From Hydrogenophilales bacterium 28-61-23 (GTDB lineage: Bacteria > Pseudomonadota > Gammaproteobacteria > Burkholderiales > Thiobacillaceae): a stretch of 64,000 nucleotides of DNA. Under the pieces are notes generated by a model. That model was given only the letters and a program-made list of their open reading frames with translations, ran no database searches and was not told the DNA's origin. Of this stretch, positions 32,003 to 39,880 are shown in pieces. How positions within the stretch are numbered: the first letter of the stretch is position 1; each line of letters begins with the position of its first letter. The stretch covers positions 310,001-374,000 of the forward strand of contig NCGJ01000002.1 of assembly GCA_002281555.1 (NCBI GenBank), in the 5' to 3' direction. A program made the position numbers and the translations under genes.

Positions 32003-33550
32003 ATGAAGATCGGCGATCACGATTGGGCCTTCGCGCCCCAGGCCGGCAGCAACGCCATCTGGCGCGGGCGGGTGGAAGTGGCGCAGCTGGCGGCCCTGGC
32101 CCGGGCGGTGAAGGAGGAGGGCGGGCAACTGGTGGCGCTGTGGGGTTCGGATGACCGCCATCTGGGCGGCGCCTACAGCGTCCACATCGCCTTCCTCACC
32201 GGCGCCGGCCTGGTCTGGGTGAGCAGCGCGTTGGGTGGCGTGTTGGCCGGCGAGGCGCCGGCCTACCCGGATCTGGCCCACATCTTCCCCCAGGCCGACC
32301 GCATGCAGCGCGCCACCTTCGATCTCCTGGGCCTCCAGGCCGAGGCCGCGGTGGACCAGCGCAAGTGGCTGCGCCACGGCGCCTGGGCGGAAGGCAGCTT
32401 CCCCCTGCGCAAGGACTTCCAGGCCGAGCCGGTGCGGGAGCTGGACGCCTATCCCTTCATCCAGGTGGAAGGCGACGGCGTGCACGAAATCCCGGTCGGG
32501 CCGATCCACGCCGGCACCATCGAGCCGGGCCACTTCCGCTTCTCCATCATCGGCGACCGGGTGCTGCGCCTGGAACAGCGCCTGGGCTACACCCACAAGG
32601 GCACGGAAAAACGCTTCGAGGGCATGGATCTCGCCACCGGCGCCCAATTGGCCGGGCGCATCTCGGGCGATTCTCACAGCGCCTACGCCTGGGCCTATTG
32701 CATGGCCGTGGAGAGCGCCACCGGCAGCGTCGTGCCGGAGCGCGCCCTGTGGCTGCGCGCCCTGTTCCTGGAGGTGGAACGCATCGCCAACCACCTGGGC
32801 GACCTGGGCTATCTGGGCAATGACGTGGCCCTGGCCTTCGGCTTCATGCAGTTCTGGCGCCTGAAGGAGGACTGGCTGCGCCTGTCCGCCCGGTTGTTCG
32901 GCCACCGCTACCTGTTCGACCGCATCGTGCCGGGCGGCGTCGCCGCCGATCTGACCGACGCCGCCGCCCTGCTGGCCGGCGCGGACCGGCTGGAGGCGGA
33001 GGTGCGCGACCTGAAGGCCATCTACGACGAGCACTCGGTGTTGCAGGACCGCTTCGCCAACACCGGCACCTGCAAGCCGGCCCTGGCCGCGCGCCTGGGC
33101 CTGGCCGGCCTGGCCGGCCGCGCCAGCGCCCAGGCCTGGGATGCCCGGGTCCAGTTTCCCCAGACGCCTTACCAGCACCTGGACGTGAACATGGCGACCC
33201 AGCGCCGCGGCGACGTGTGGGCTCGGGCCGAGGTGCGCTTCGCCGAGGTGTATGAATCCCTGCGCCTGCTGCGGGAGATCGCCCGGCGCCTGCCGGCCGG
33301 ACCCTTGAGCGTCGCCCTGGCTCCCGCCGGCCAGAGCGTGGAGGGCCTGGGCTGGGTGGAAGGCTGGCGCGGCGACGTGCTGGTGGCCGCGCGTATCGGC
33401 GCCGACGGCCGCCTGGACCGGGTGCACGCCCACGACCCGTCGTGGCAGAACTGGCCCCTGCTGGAGGTGGGCATCCTGGGCAACATCGTGCCGGACTTCC
33501 CCCTCATCAATAAATCCTTCAACCTGAGCTATTCCGGCCAGGACTTGTGA
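32003..33550 (+). CDS. hyfG: HyfG-like large subunit lacking NiFe ligands (Ehr type)
   Basis: 515-residue fusion of a NuoC-like N-terminus (about 1-140) and a NuoD/hydrogenase-like large-subunit domain (about 155-515). Conserved framework is present: GPIHAGTIEPGHFRF, LEQRLGYTHKGTEKRFEG and ERIANHLGDLG. Where group 4 hydrogenases have RxCGxC, this protein has RISGDS (S221, S224). The C-terminal Cys-x2-Cys is also absent; it ends NLSYSGQDL without a cleavable tail. It therefore cannot bind a NiFe centre and should not be a hydrogenase. This places it with energy-converting-hydrogenase-related (Ehr) complexes. Confidence 0.9.
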   Translation: MKIGDHDWAFAPQAGSNAIWRGRVEVAQLAALARAVKEEGGQLVALWGSDDRHLGGAYSVHIAFLTGAGLVWVSSALGGVLAGEAPAYPDLAHIFPQADRMQRATFDLLGLQAEAAVDQRKWLRHGAWAEGSFPLRKDFQAEPVRELDAYPFIQVEGDGVHEIPVGPIHAGTIEPGHFRFSIIGDRVLRLEQRLGYTHKGTEKRFEGMDLATGAQLAGRISGDSHSAYAWAYCMAVESATGSVVPERALWLRALFLEVERIANHLGDLGYLGNDVALAFGFMQFWRLKEDWLRLSARLFGHRYLFDRIVPGGVAADLTDAAALLAGADRLEAEVRDLKAIYDEHSVLQDRFANTGTCKPALAARLGLAGLAGRASAQAWDARVQFPQTPYQHLDVNMATQRRGDVWARAEVRFAEVYESLRLLREIARRLPAGPLSVALAPAGQSVEGLGWVEGWRGDVLVAARIGADGRLDRVHAHDPSWQNWPLLEVGILGNIVPDFPLINKSFNLSYSGQDL

Positions 33551-33560
33551 GAACGGCTGC

Positions 33561-34094
33561 ATGGCAACCCATCTGATCCTGAAAAAGATATTCCAGACCG
33601 GCATGGTCTCGGAAGCGCCCCCCGAGGCCGATCCCGCCCTGCGCACCCGGGAACAAGAGCTGCACGCCGAGATACTCAAGGTGTTCGGCCAGGCCATCGC
33701 CATCCGCCACGTGGATGCCGGCTCCTGCAACGGCTGCGAGCTGGAGATCCACGCCATCAACGGCCCCCACTACAACATCGAGGGCATGGGCATCAAGTTC
33801 GCCGCCAGCCCGCGCCATGTCGACGTGCTGCTGGTGACCGGCCCGGTCTCGCGCAATCTGGAGACGGCCCTCAAGCGCACCTACGACGCTACCCCCGAGC
33901 CCAAATGGGTGGTGGCCATGGGCGACTGCGCCAGCGGCTGCGGCGTGGGCGGCGCCCTGTACGGGGAGAACTACGCCACCTGCGGCAAGATCTCCAGCGT
34001 CATCCCGGTGGATGTGGAAATCCCGGGCTGTCCGCCCGATCCCGTCACCCTGCTCAAGGGCATCCTGGCGGCGGTGAGCGGCGACCGGAAGTGA
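33561..34094 (+). CDS. hyfI: HyfI/NuoB-like [4Fe-4S] small subunit
   Basis: 177-residue peripheral subunit. Ligands of the proximal [4Fe-4S] cluster are intact: CNGCE near residue 56, GDCASGCG near residue 115 and GCPPDP near residue 151. So electron transfer through this subunit is still possible although the partner large subunit lacks a NiFe site. Ten bases separate it from the large subunit. No 8Fe ferredoxin-like subunit (HyfA/HyfH type) is encoded in this operon, so the electron donor or acceptor is unknown. Confidence 0.92.
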   Translation: MATHLILKKIFQTGMVSEAPPEADPALRTREQELHAEILKVFGQAIAIRHVDAGSCNGCELEIHAINGPHYNIEGMGIKFAASPRHVDVLLVTGPVSRNLETALKRTYDATPEPKWVVAMGDCASGCGVGGALYGENYATCGKISSVIPVDVEIPGCPPDPVTLLKGILAAVSGDRK

Positions 34095-34279
34095 GCTTTA
34101 GACGTTCAGGCCAAGGCTTCTTCGTCTAGGTGGAACGCAGGACTGGGTCAACCTGACTGGTCGAAAAGGCCAAGGTATGGATGCCAATGTCGGCCCGCTT
34201 GAATTTCCGCGGCGGACTGCTCACCGCCATTCACTGACGGCATTCTGCCGACCGCACCCGATACCAAGCCGAATGTCTG

Positions 34280-34540
34280 TCAGACCCCTTCCCGCTGGGC
34301 AATGACCGCCGGCAGTCGTTTGGGGGATTTGATGCGCAGTTGTTTATTCACATTCATGCGGCCAAACACGACCTCGATGTCGCTGGCGGCCACGCCGAAC
34401 TCCGCCGCCAGAAAACGCACCATGTGGTCGGTCGCCCTGCCCGCGCGCGGGGCGGCGGTAACGCTGACCTTGAGTTGATGGCCATAGGGTTTGCCGATGG
34501 CATCCTGTTTTGCGCTGGGTTTGCCGAGAATATTGAGCAC
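34280..34540 (-). CDS. DUF167 (YggU) family protein, start uncertain
   Basis: 86-residue conserved protein of the YggU/DUF167 family; function unknown. The family core is visible in LKVSVTAAPRAGRATDHMVRFLAAEFGV and the basic end VNKQLRIKSP. A GTG start gives VLNILGKP. The same frame continues upstream for about 16 codons (reading IVFYWDGET before the GTG) to a TAG without an ATG, TTG or GTG, so the usual first beta strand is either untranslated, started from an unusual codon, or lost by mutation. Confidence 0.6.
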   Translation of the reverse strand: MLNILGKPSAKQDAIGKPYGHQLKVSVTAAPRAGRATDHMVRFLAAEFGVAASDIEVVFGRMNVNKQLRIKSPKRLPAVIAQREGV

Positions 34541-34619
34541 CAGCGTCTCGCCATCCCAATAAAAAACGATTTCTCCGTCGCCGCTGCGCTATCGCCAGTT
34601 TTTTTCATGGTTTTTTCCA

Positions 34620-34973
34620 TCAAACCAGAACCTGCCGCGTTGTCGCGAAATAGCGGTAAATCCGCTGCTCGATGCGCGGGTCGATCATCGCCTCGGGATG
34701 TTTGCCATTCGGGCAGGCGAGTCGCGGCGTGGTGCCGAACAGGCGGCAAATCAACGGGCGCTCGGCATAGACCCGGCAGCCTTTTTCACCCAAGTGCGGA
34801 CAGCTCAACGCGGCCAGCGCCGCCGCATGCTCCGTGTCGCTTTTGGCTGGCAGCCTGGCCATCTCTTCGCTCGAGGCGGTCACCGGCCCGCAGCAGTCAT
34901 GGCAGCCGGGAACGCATTCGAACGCCGGAATATGCCGCCGCAAAAACCGGATTTTCAGGCTGTTGGAGCTCAT
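34620..34973 (-). CDS. YkgJ-family cysteine cluster protein
   Basis: 117-residue protein with CVPGCHDCCG near the N-terminus, then CPHLGEKGCRVY, RPLICRLF and LACPNG. This spacing is the metal-chelating cysteine cluster of the YkgJ / UPF0153 family, proposed to bind Zn or Fe-S; its role is unknown. The ATG at 34973 is chosen because the cluster begins about 20 residues later, as in relatives; a longer ORF begins at 35063. Confidence 0.75.
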   Translation of the reverse strand: MSSNSLKIRFLRRHIPAFECVPGCHDCCGPVTASSEEMARLPAKSDTEHAAALAALSCPHLGEKGCRVYAERPLICRLFGTTPRLACPNGKHPEAMIDPRIEQRIYRYFATTRQVLV

Positions 34974-35043
34974 GGCGGCCAGACGTGGCGGGGCCGGCCG
35001 CTGACAAGCGTGATTCCCGCGCCCGCTAGTCCGATACGGCCGT

Positions 35044-35250
35044 TCACGGCGATTTTTTTTCAACCTTGGAGGTGGAACCCGCCAGCCATTCGGGCAGTTC
35101 GCGCGAACCTGCGTGTTCGATGATGTATTGGCGCATCAGCTTGCGGATGACTTGCGAGGAGGTGAGATCTTGCTGAGCGCAGATGTCCTCGAAGATCTGT
35201 TTTTTTATCGGATCGATCAGGATCGTCATTCTGGCGGTGCGGTTTTCCAT
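35044..35250 (-). CDS. Ribbon-helix-helix (CopG-type) small regulator
   Basis: 68-residue protein. Residues 5-45 (RMTILIDPIKKQIFEDI then TSSQVIRKLMRQYI) form a beta strand and two helices like CopG/Arc ribbon-helix-helix DNA-binding domains, followed by a basic tail ending VEKKSP. AAAGG is eight bases before the ATG. A perfect inverted repeat 36 bp upstream in AT-rich DNA is a likely autoregulatory operator. No toxin gene is adjacent on the same strand. Confidence 0.7.
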   Translation of the reverse strand: MENRTARMTILIDPIKKQIFEDICAQQDLTSSQVIRKLMRQYIIEHAGSRELPEWLAGSTSKVEKKSP

Positions 35251-35285
35251 GGAATGGCCTTTATGTGCGCACGATATGTAAATTA

Positions 35286-35302
35286 TGATAATTGTATTAT
35301 CA
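35286..35302. promoter_or_regulatory. Inverted repeat operator of the RHH regulator
   Basis: TGATAAT (35286-35292), spacer TGT, ATTATCA (35296-35302): a perfect 7-bp inverted repeat. It sits between the RHH gene and a plus-strand -10-like TATAAT (35319-35324), in the most AT-rich stretch nearby. Short inverted repeats of this size are typical RHH sites. Confidence 0.55.
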
Positions 35303-35385
35303 CTATATTGCCTTGAAATATAATATCCTGATTGGGGAAACCAACGCCATATCCTTATTGCCGCGCGTCGCCGAAGCGCGATTCG

Positions 35386-35407
35386 CCGCCCTTTCCGGGC
35401 GGTTTTT
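35386..35407 (+). terminator. Rho-independent terminator, possible sRNA end or leader attenuator
   Basis: CCGCCC / GGGCGG stem with a TTTCC loop followed by TTTTT on the plus strand. No plus-strand coding gene lies just upstream; the nearest plus-strand promoter-like sequence (TATAAT at 35319) would give a transcript of roughly 75-80 bases ending here. It could be a small RNA or an attenuated leader of the genes at 35539 and 35708. Confidence 0.6.
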
Positions 35408-35538
35408 ACGGGAGCACAAACTTTGCCTCGGTCGCTCTGCCTCAAGCCGACATGGGCAACGTACGGACAGGATGATTGGTTGGCATCTTTGCCGATCGGG
35501 CAGGCAAACGCGCGCGCGATGCACAACAGGTGGGTTCC

Positions 35539-35718
35539 ATGAGCGACACCCCTCGACAGGCCTGCCATGCCGATTGGCTGCGCCATTTTCTCGATCTGTC
35601 TCGCCAATATTTCGGCCTGGTCGCGCCCTCTTTTTCTGGCGCTGAAAAACCGGCCGACCACACGCCGCGGCCAGATGACAGCGCGGATTCAAGCGAAAAG
35701 GATACCGATGAAGGATAA
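35539..35718 (+). CDS. Possible 59-residue protein overlapping the spermidine synthase-like gene
   Basis: ORF starting MSDTPRQACHADWLRHF and ending in an acidic tail (SSEKDTDEG). AGGTGGG lies near the ATG. Its last 11 bases overlap the start of the next gene, suggesting translational coupling. No family is recognised; the N-terminal half is helical and amphipathic. Confidence 0.4.
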   Translation: MSDTPRQACHADWLRHFLDLSRQYFGLVAPSFSGAEKPADHTPRPDDSADSSEKDTDEG

Positions 35719-36589
35719 GGCCACGCTGCAGACCATCCCGCTTCTGGGACTGCCCGGAAAAATCTTGGGCGAACGCGGCCAGCTTCGCTTGCTCGAATCG
35801 GTGCAGTGCAACCCGTGGTGGCTCTGTACCCACATTCTGACCGGCCGCTATGGCAAGCCTTTCATCATTGAAGATGGACGGACACGGCGGCTGCATTTCA
35901 GCTTGGGCGCTATCCAGAGTTCCATGCGCATCGACGATCCATTCGCACTCGATTTTGCTTACACCCGCAAGATGATGGCTTTTCTGCTGTTCGTGCCGGA
36001 GCCCAGTCATGTGCTGATGGTCGGGTTGGGGGGCGGCTCCCTGGCCAAGTTCTGTCATCGCCATCTGCGGCGCACGCGTCTGACCGTGGTCGAGGTGAAT
36101 CCTGATGTCATCGCCCTGCGCGACGAGTTCAGCATCCCCAACGATGAACGCCTGGCGATCATCCAGGCTGACGCCGCCGATTTCCTTCCCGCCGCTGAAG
36201 GAGACTCCGATGTCTTGCTGCTGGATGGTTTCGACATCGAAGGCATCGCGCCCACTTTTCTTAATCGCGCCTTCTACCAGGCGGCGCGCCGTCGCCTCCG
36301 ACCGGCGGGCATTCTCGTCGCCAACTTCGCCGGCCCGTTAGGAAGCTGGGATGAGCACTTTGAGTTGCTCAACGATGTCTTTGATGGACGCGTCCACTTG
36401 GGGACTGTTTCCGGTGGCGACAACCATATTGCCTTTGCTTTCGCCGATGCCGGCTACCCCCTCGATTGGGCGCGCCTGGAAGATCGGGCAAAAAGCCTCG
36501 CTTGCCAGTTCCCGCTTGATTTCCCCGCTCTCGTGAAGAGACTGCGCGATGGGGCTGGACTGCGCGGGAAACTATCTGCCCGGCCATGA
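35708..36589 (+). CDS. Spermidine synthase-like methyltransferase-fold protein
   Basis: 293-residue cytoplasmic protein with a Rossmann core: VLMVGLGGGSLAKF near residue 98, acidic strand end VVEVNPD, then ADAADFL and DVLLLDGFD. These are the SAM/dcSAM-binding features of the SpeE superfamily. The polyamine-site Asp and Tyr are not clearly conserved, so true spermidine synthase activity is doubtful. AAAGG precedes the ATG by six bases. Confidence 0.75.
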   Translation: MKDKATLQTIPLLGLPGKILGERGQLRLLESVQCNPWWLCTHILTGRYGKPFIIEDGRTRRLHFSLGAIQSSMRIDDPFALDFAYTRKMMAFLLFVPEPSHVLMVGLGGGSLAKFCHRHLRRTRLTVVEVNPDVIALRDEFSIPNDERLAIIQADAADFLPAAEGDSDVLLLDGFDIEGIAPTFLNRAFYQAARRRLRPAGILVANFAGPLGSWDEHFELLNDVFDGRVHLGTVSGGDNHIAFAFADAGYPLDWARLEDRAKSLACQFPLDFPALVKRLRDGAGLRGKLSARP

Positions 36590-36717
36590 AAGCCGCCCCC
36601 TGAATCGAATGCGTTCTAAAGGCCAGGCATAGGTCGGTGTTGCGATGTGCCCCCCGCTGCCTCCGGAATGGCCGCGTCCCTTCGGCATCCGTCCGCGATG
36701 ACATCGCTTTGCCGGCG

Positions 36718-37782
36718 CTACAACTCTTCCAGCCGACGGGAGCCCCAATCCAGCACGGCGGTGCGCACGTGCATCTTTTTGGCCAGTTCGGGGCGCAGGC
36801 GTTCGATCTCCTCGGCGGCGAATTTCGACAGGAAGCGCGCCTTGAGTTGCGCCCGCGCCCGGTCGACGCCGATTTCCTCGTAAGGCGCCGAGGCGAGCAG
36901 CAGGAAGCCGTCGTCCGGGATGCGCCCGGCCTGCATGTTCGATTCGATGATACCGGCCGCCTTGCGGATCGGGTCGGCCAGGTCCGGGCTGTAGGGGCCG
37001 ATGATCAGGGCCAGATTGGGCATGTGCAGGAAGTCGAAGCCGCGTCCGACGCAGATGATCCATTCCCGATGTTCGATATTGAGTTCGCGCGAGGTCTGGC
37101 GCACTTCGGCGATGTGTTCCAGGTTGCCCAGCAGCAGCGGCAGCAGGTCGGTGCGCACCTGGGTCGGCATGTCCGGGAACAGCGTGGCCAGGCGTTGCGC
37201 CAGGTGAGGCACTTCGGCCGGGTCGAGTTCGGCCAGGTTGAGGCTGCCGCCGTGCTTGCCAACCCCGGCGCCATGCAGAATGAGGGCGTCCTCGTCGGTT
37301 TCGAAACCGCACACCAGTGGATAGACGGTGTCATGGCCGAGGCCGAAGGTGTATTCCACCTGGGCGCTTATTTCCCGGGTGTGGGCGTGCGCGGCCTCGG
37401 TGTCGTAGTTGAAGCCGGCGCAGCCGCGATGCGGGTCGCCCTTGGAATAGTGATAGGTGATCAGCACCAGCACGCGCCGCCCGGCATGCACCACCTGCTG
37501 CACGTTGTGCGCCAGCACCTCGCCCAGATGCGGCCAGCCCAGGTTGAACATGCCGCCCAGGTTGCGGAACGGCTGGATGATGCCCTTGGGCGTCCGGGTG
37601 GCGATGGGGATGTTGATGCGCCCGTCCATGCACTTGAGCACCAGGATGGCGGTGGGGTGTCGGGCCAGATAACGCTCGCGGGCGAGCCAGGTCTCCGGGC
37701 TGCTGTAGGTTTCCGCATGTTGCGCGGCGATTTCGAACAGCCAGTCGATGCGGCTTTCGATGGGGCGGCTGTGGATGTCCAT
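36718..37782 (-). CDS. Carbonic anhydrase-like protein (CsoSCA / beta-class ligands)
   Basis: 354-residue protein without a signal peptide. It shows a beta-class carbonic anhydrase metal site: C51 in KCMDGRIN with the D53-R55 dyad, then HYSKGDPHRGCAGF with H111, H118 and C121. Cys-x-Asp-x-Arg followed by His and Cys about 60-70 residues later is the pattern of beta-enzymes and of the carboxysome shell enzyme CsoSCA, where His-x10-Cys spacing is used (H111 to C121 is close to this). No carboxysome gene is nearby. A Zn hydrolase of other function is possible. Confidence 0.7.
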   Translation of the reverse strand: MDIHSRPIESRIDWLFEIAAQHAETYSSPETWLARERYLARHPTAILVLKCMDGRINIPIATRTPKGIIQPFRNLGGMFNLGWPHLGEVLAHNVQQVVHAGRRVLVLITYHYSKGDPHRGCAGFNYDTEAAHAHTREISAQVEYTFGLGHDTVYPLVCGFETDEDALILHGAGVGKHGGSLNLAELDPAEVPHLAQRLATLFPDMPTQVRTDLLPLLLGNLEHIAEVRQTSRELNIEHREWIICVGRGFDFLHMPNLALIIGPYSPDLADPIRKAAGIIESNMQAGRIPDDGFLLLASAPYEEIGVDRARAQLKARFLSKFAAEEIERLRPELAKKMHVRTAVLDWGSRRLEEL

Positions 37783-37954
37783 ATGCTACGGCCCTTGCGG
37801 TTGTCGATAGTGGTGACCATGCCGAAGGTGCGGAGTGCGGTCAAGCATCGGGTTTTTCGCGGCGCGGCGTAGTCCATCTTGAAGGGACAAGCATGGTTGA
37901 CAAGTTCACTCGGTCAATCCGAAACTGCCCGCTCTGTTTGGATCAAGTCTAAAC

Positions 37955-37979
37955 AAACCCGCATCTCCGGCGCGGGTTT
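37955..37979 (+). promoter_or_regulatory. Hairpin in the rubrerythrin leader
   Basis: AAACCCGC (37955-37962) pairs with GCGGGTTT (37972-37979), upstream of the rubrerythrin ATG at 38016. With only three T residues it is a weak terminator. Just before it lies GTTT-N11-AAAC, which may be a regulator site. No other content is seen in the 230-base gap. Confidence 0.35.
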
Positions 37980-38015
37980 CCTGCCGGGGAAAACTTCAAC
38001 GACAAGGAGTACCCC

Positions 38016-38435
38016 ATGCAACTCAAAGGCTCAAAAACCGAAGACAACCTGAAGGCCGCTTTCGCCGGCGAATCGCAAGCCAATCGCCGTTATCTCTACT
38101 TCGCGGCCAAGGCCGACGTGGAAGGCTACAACGACGTCGCCGCCGTGTTCCGCTCCACCGCGGAAGGCGAAACTGGCCACGCGCACGGCCACCTGGAGTA
38201 TCTGGAAGTCAGCGGCGACCCGGCTACCGGCCTGCCCATCGGCCCGACCGACGCCAACCTGAAAGCCGCCATAGCTGGCGAAACCCACGAGTACACCGAC
38301 ATGTACCCGGGCATGGCCAAATCGGCGCGCGAAGAAGGTTTCGAGGAAATCGCCGACTGGTTCGAGACCCTGGCCAAGGCCGAACGCTCGCACGCCAACC
38401 GTTTCCAGAAGGCGCTGGATACGCTGGGCCAGTAG
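38016..38435 (+). CDS. Rubrerythrin-like diiron protein
   Basis: 139-residue ferritin-like four-helix protein. Diiron ligands appear as [30 protein letters not shown] and [10 protein letters not shown], giving the ExxH-type pairs of rubrerythrins. The C-terminal rubredoxin domain of classical rubrerythrin is missing, so it needs an external electron donor. Known relatives reduce hydrogen peroxide. AAGGAG is near the ATG. Next to the Fe-S oxidoreductase and DUF3501 genes it forms a trio common in betaproteobacteria and methylotrophs. Confidence 0.92.
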   Translation: MQLKGSKTEDNLKAAFAGESQANRRYLYFAAKADVEGYNDVAAVFRSTAEGETGHAHGHLEYLEVSGDPATGLPIGPTDANLKAAIAGETHEYTDMYPGMAKSAREEGFEEIADWFETLAKAERSHANRFQKALDTLGQ

Positions 38436-38441
38436 GAGGCT

Positions 38442-38479
38442 CCGCTCGCGGGCCGAATAAGCACTCGGCCCGCGAGCGG
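38442..38479 (+). terminator. Terminator hairpin after the rubrerythrin gene
   Basis: A perfect 15-bp stem (CCGCTCGCGGGCCGA at 38442-38456 with its complement at 38465-38479), 8-base loop, followed by CTTGTTTC. It probably limits read-through from the rubrerythrin gene into the Fe-S oxidoreductase gene. Confidence 0.65.
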
Positions 38480-38508
38480 CTTGTTTCACGTCGATACCGG
38501 AGTCACCC

Positions 38509-39834
38509 ATGGCCACTCGCGAAGGCAGTCTCGAAGCCCCCACCCGCCACCCGCTGGATTGGTGCAATCCGGATTTTCTCGACGAGGCATCGCTGTTCAA
38601 GGAAATGGAGCGGGTGTTCGACATTTGCCATGGCTGCCGCCGCTGCGTCAGTCTATGCCAGTCGTTTCCGACCCTGTTCGATCTGGTCGATGAGTCTTCC
38701 ACGCAGGAAGTCGATGGCGTCGCCAAACTCGATTACTGGAAGGTGGTCGATCACTGTTATCTGTGCGACCTGTGCTACATGACCAAATGCCCCTATGTGC
38801 CGCCGCACGCGTGGAACCTGGATTTCCCGCACTTGATGCTGCGCGCCAAGGTGTTCAAGTTCAAACAGGGTGACACTAAGTTGCGTGACCGCATCCTGAC
38901 CAGTACCGATACCGTCGGCAGACTGGCCGGCATTCCGGTGGTGGCGCAGGTGGTCAACGCCGTCAACAAGATCAAGCCGGTGCGCAAGATGATGGAATCG
39001 GTCGCCGAAATCCATGCCGACGCCTGGCTGCCGGAATTCCACAGCAAACCGCTACGCAGCAGGCTGGAACGCGAATCCGGCGCCGAAGCCGTCCCGGCCG
39101 GCCGCACCAGCGGCAAGGTCGCGCTGTTCGCCACCTGCTACATGAACCGCAACGAACCCGGCATCGGCGAGGATTTCGCCGCCGTCTTTGAGCACAACGG
39201 CATTCCGGTCACGCTGGCGGAAAAGGAGCGCTGCTGCGGCATGCCCAAGCTGGAACTGGGCGATCTCGACGCGGTCATCGCCGCCAAGGAAGTCAACATC
39301 CCGCAACTGGCCAAGCTGGTCGACGCCGGCTGGGATCTCACCGCGTTGATTCCGTCCTGCGTATTGATGTTCAAGCAGGAATTGCCGCTGATGTTCCCGG
39401 ACGACCCCGATGTGCTGAAGGTGAAGGCCGCCTTCTTCGACCCGTTCGAATACCTGATGTTGCGGCACAAGGAAGGCCAACTGAAAACTGACTTCAAGAC
39501 CGGCCTCGGCAAGGTTTCCTACCACGCCGCCTGCCACCAGCGCGTGCAGAACATCGGCCAGAAAACGCGCGAGGTGTTGGCGCTGGTGCCCGGCACCGAG
39601 ATCGACGTCATCGAACGCTGTTCCGGCCACGATGGCACTTACGCGGTGAAGAAGGAGTCGCACGCGGCCGCGATGAAGATCGTCAAACCGGTGGTCGGAC
39701 GCGTTCAGCAGGCCAAGGCCGACCATTACGGCAGCGACTGCGCGATGGCCGGACATCACATCGAAAACGCCATGAAAGACGGCCGCGCGCCGGAACATCC
39801 GATGACCTTGCTGCGCAAAGCCTACGGAATCTGA
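38509..39834 (+). CDS. Heterodisulfide reductase-like (Fe-S) oxidoreductase
   Basis: 441-residue cytoplasmic or membrane-associated redox protein. Two [4Fe-4S] motifs (CHGCRRCVSLCQ near residue 42; CYLCDLCYMTKC near residue 83) are followed by two HdrB-type cysteine-rich regions: ERCCGMPKLELG near residue 243 and ERCSGHDGTY near residue 365. In the second, the usual CCG is CSG. The architecture resembles GlpC and HdrD. Its partner is unknown; co-location with a rubrerythrin suggests a role in electron supply for peroxide removal. Confidence 0.88.
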   Translation: MATREGSLEAPTRHPLDWCNPDFLDEASLFKEMERVFDICHGCRRCVSLCQSFPTLFDLVDESSTQEVDGVAKLDYWKVVDHCYLCDLCYMTKCPYVPPHAWNLDFPHLMLRAKVFKFKQGDTKLRDRILTSTDTVGRLAGIPVVAQVVNAVNKIKPVRKMMESVAEIHADAWLPEFHSKPLRSRLERESGAEAVPAGRTSGKVALFATCYMNRNEPGIGEDFAAVFEHNGIPVTLAEKERCCGMPKLELGDLDAVIAAKEVNIPQLAKLVDAGWDLTALIPSCVLMFKQELPLMFPDDPDVLKVKAAFFDPFEYLMLRHKEGQLKTDFKTGLGKVSYHAACHQRVQNIGQKTREVLALVPGTEIDVIERCSGHDGTYAVKKESHAAAMKIVKPVVGRVQQAKADHYGSDCAMAGHHIENAMKDGRAPEHPMTLLRKAYGI

Positions 39835-39880
39835 CGCCGCCCTGTCGGCAAGGGATTGCCGACCTACAAAAGGAATCGAA

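Noticed and set aside
26807-34094. Active formate hydrogenlyase or NiFe hydrogenase-4
   Set aside because: The large subunit lacks both Cys-x2-Cys NiFe motifs, and no formate dehydrogenase, ferredoxin-like subunit or Hyp maturation gene is nearby.
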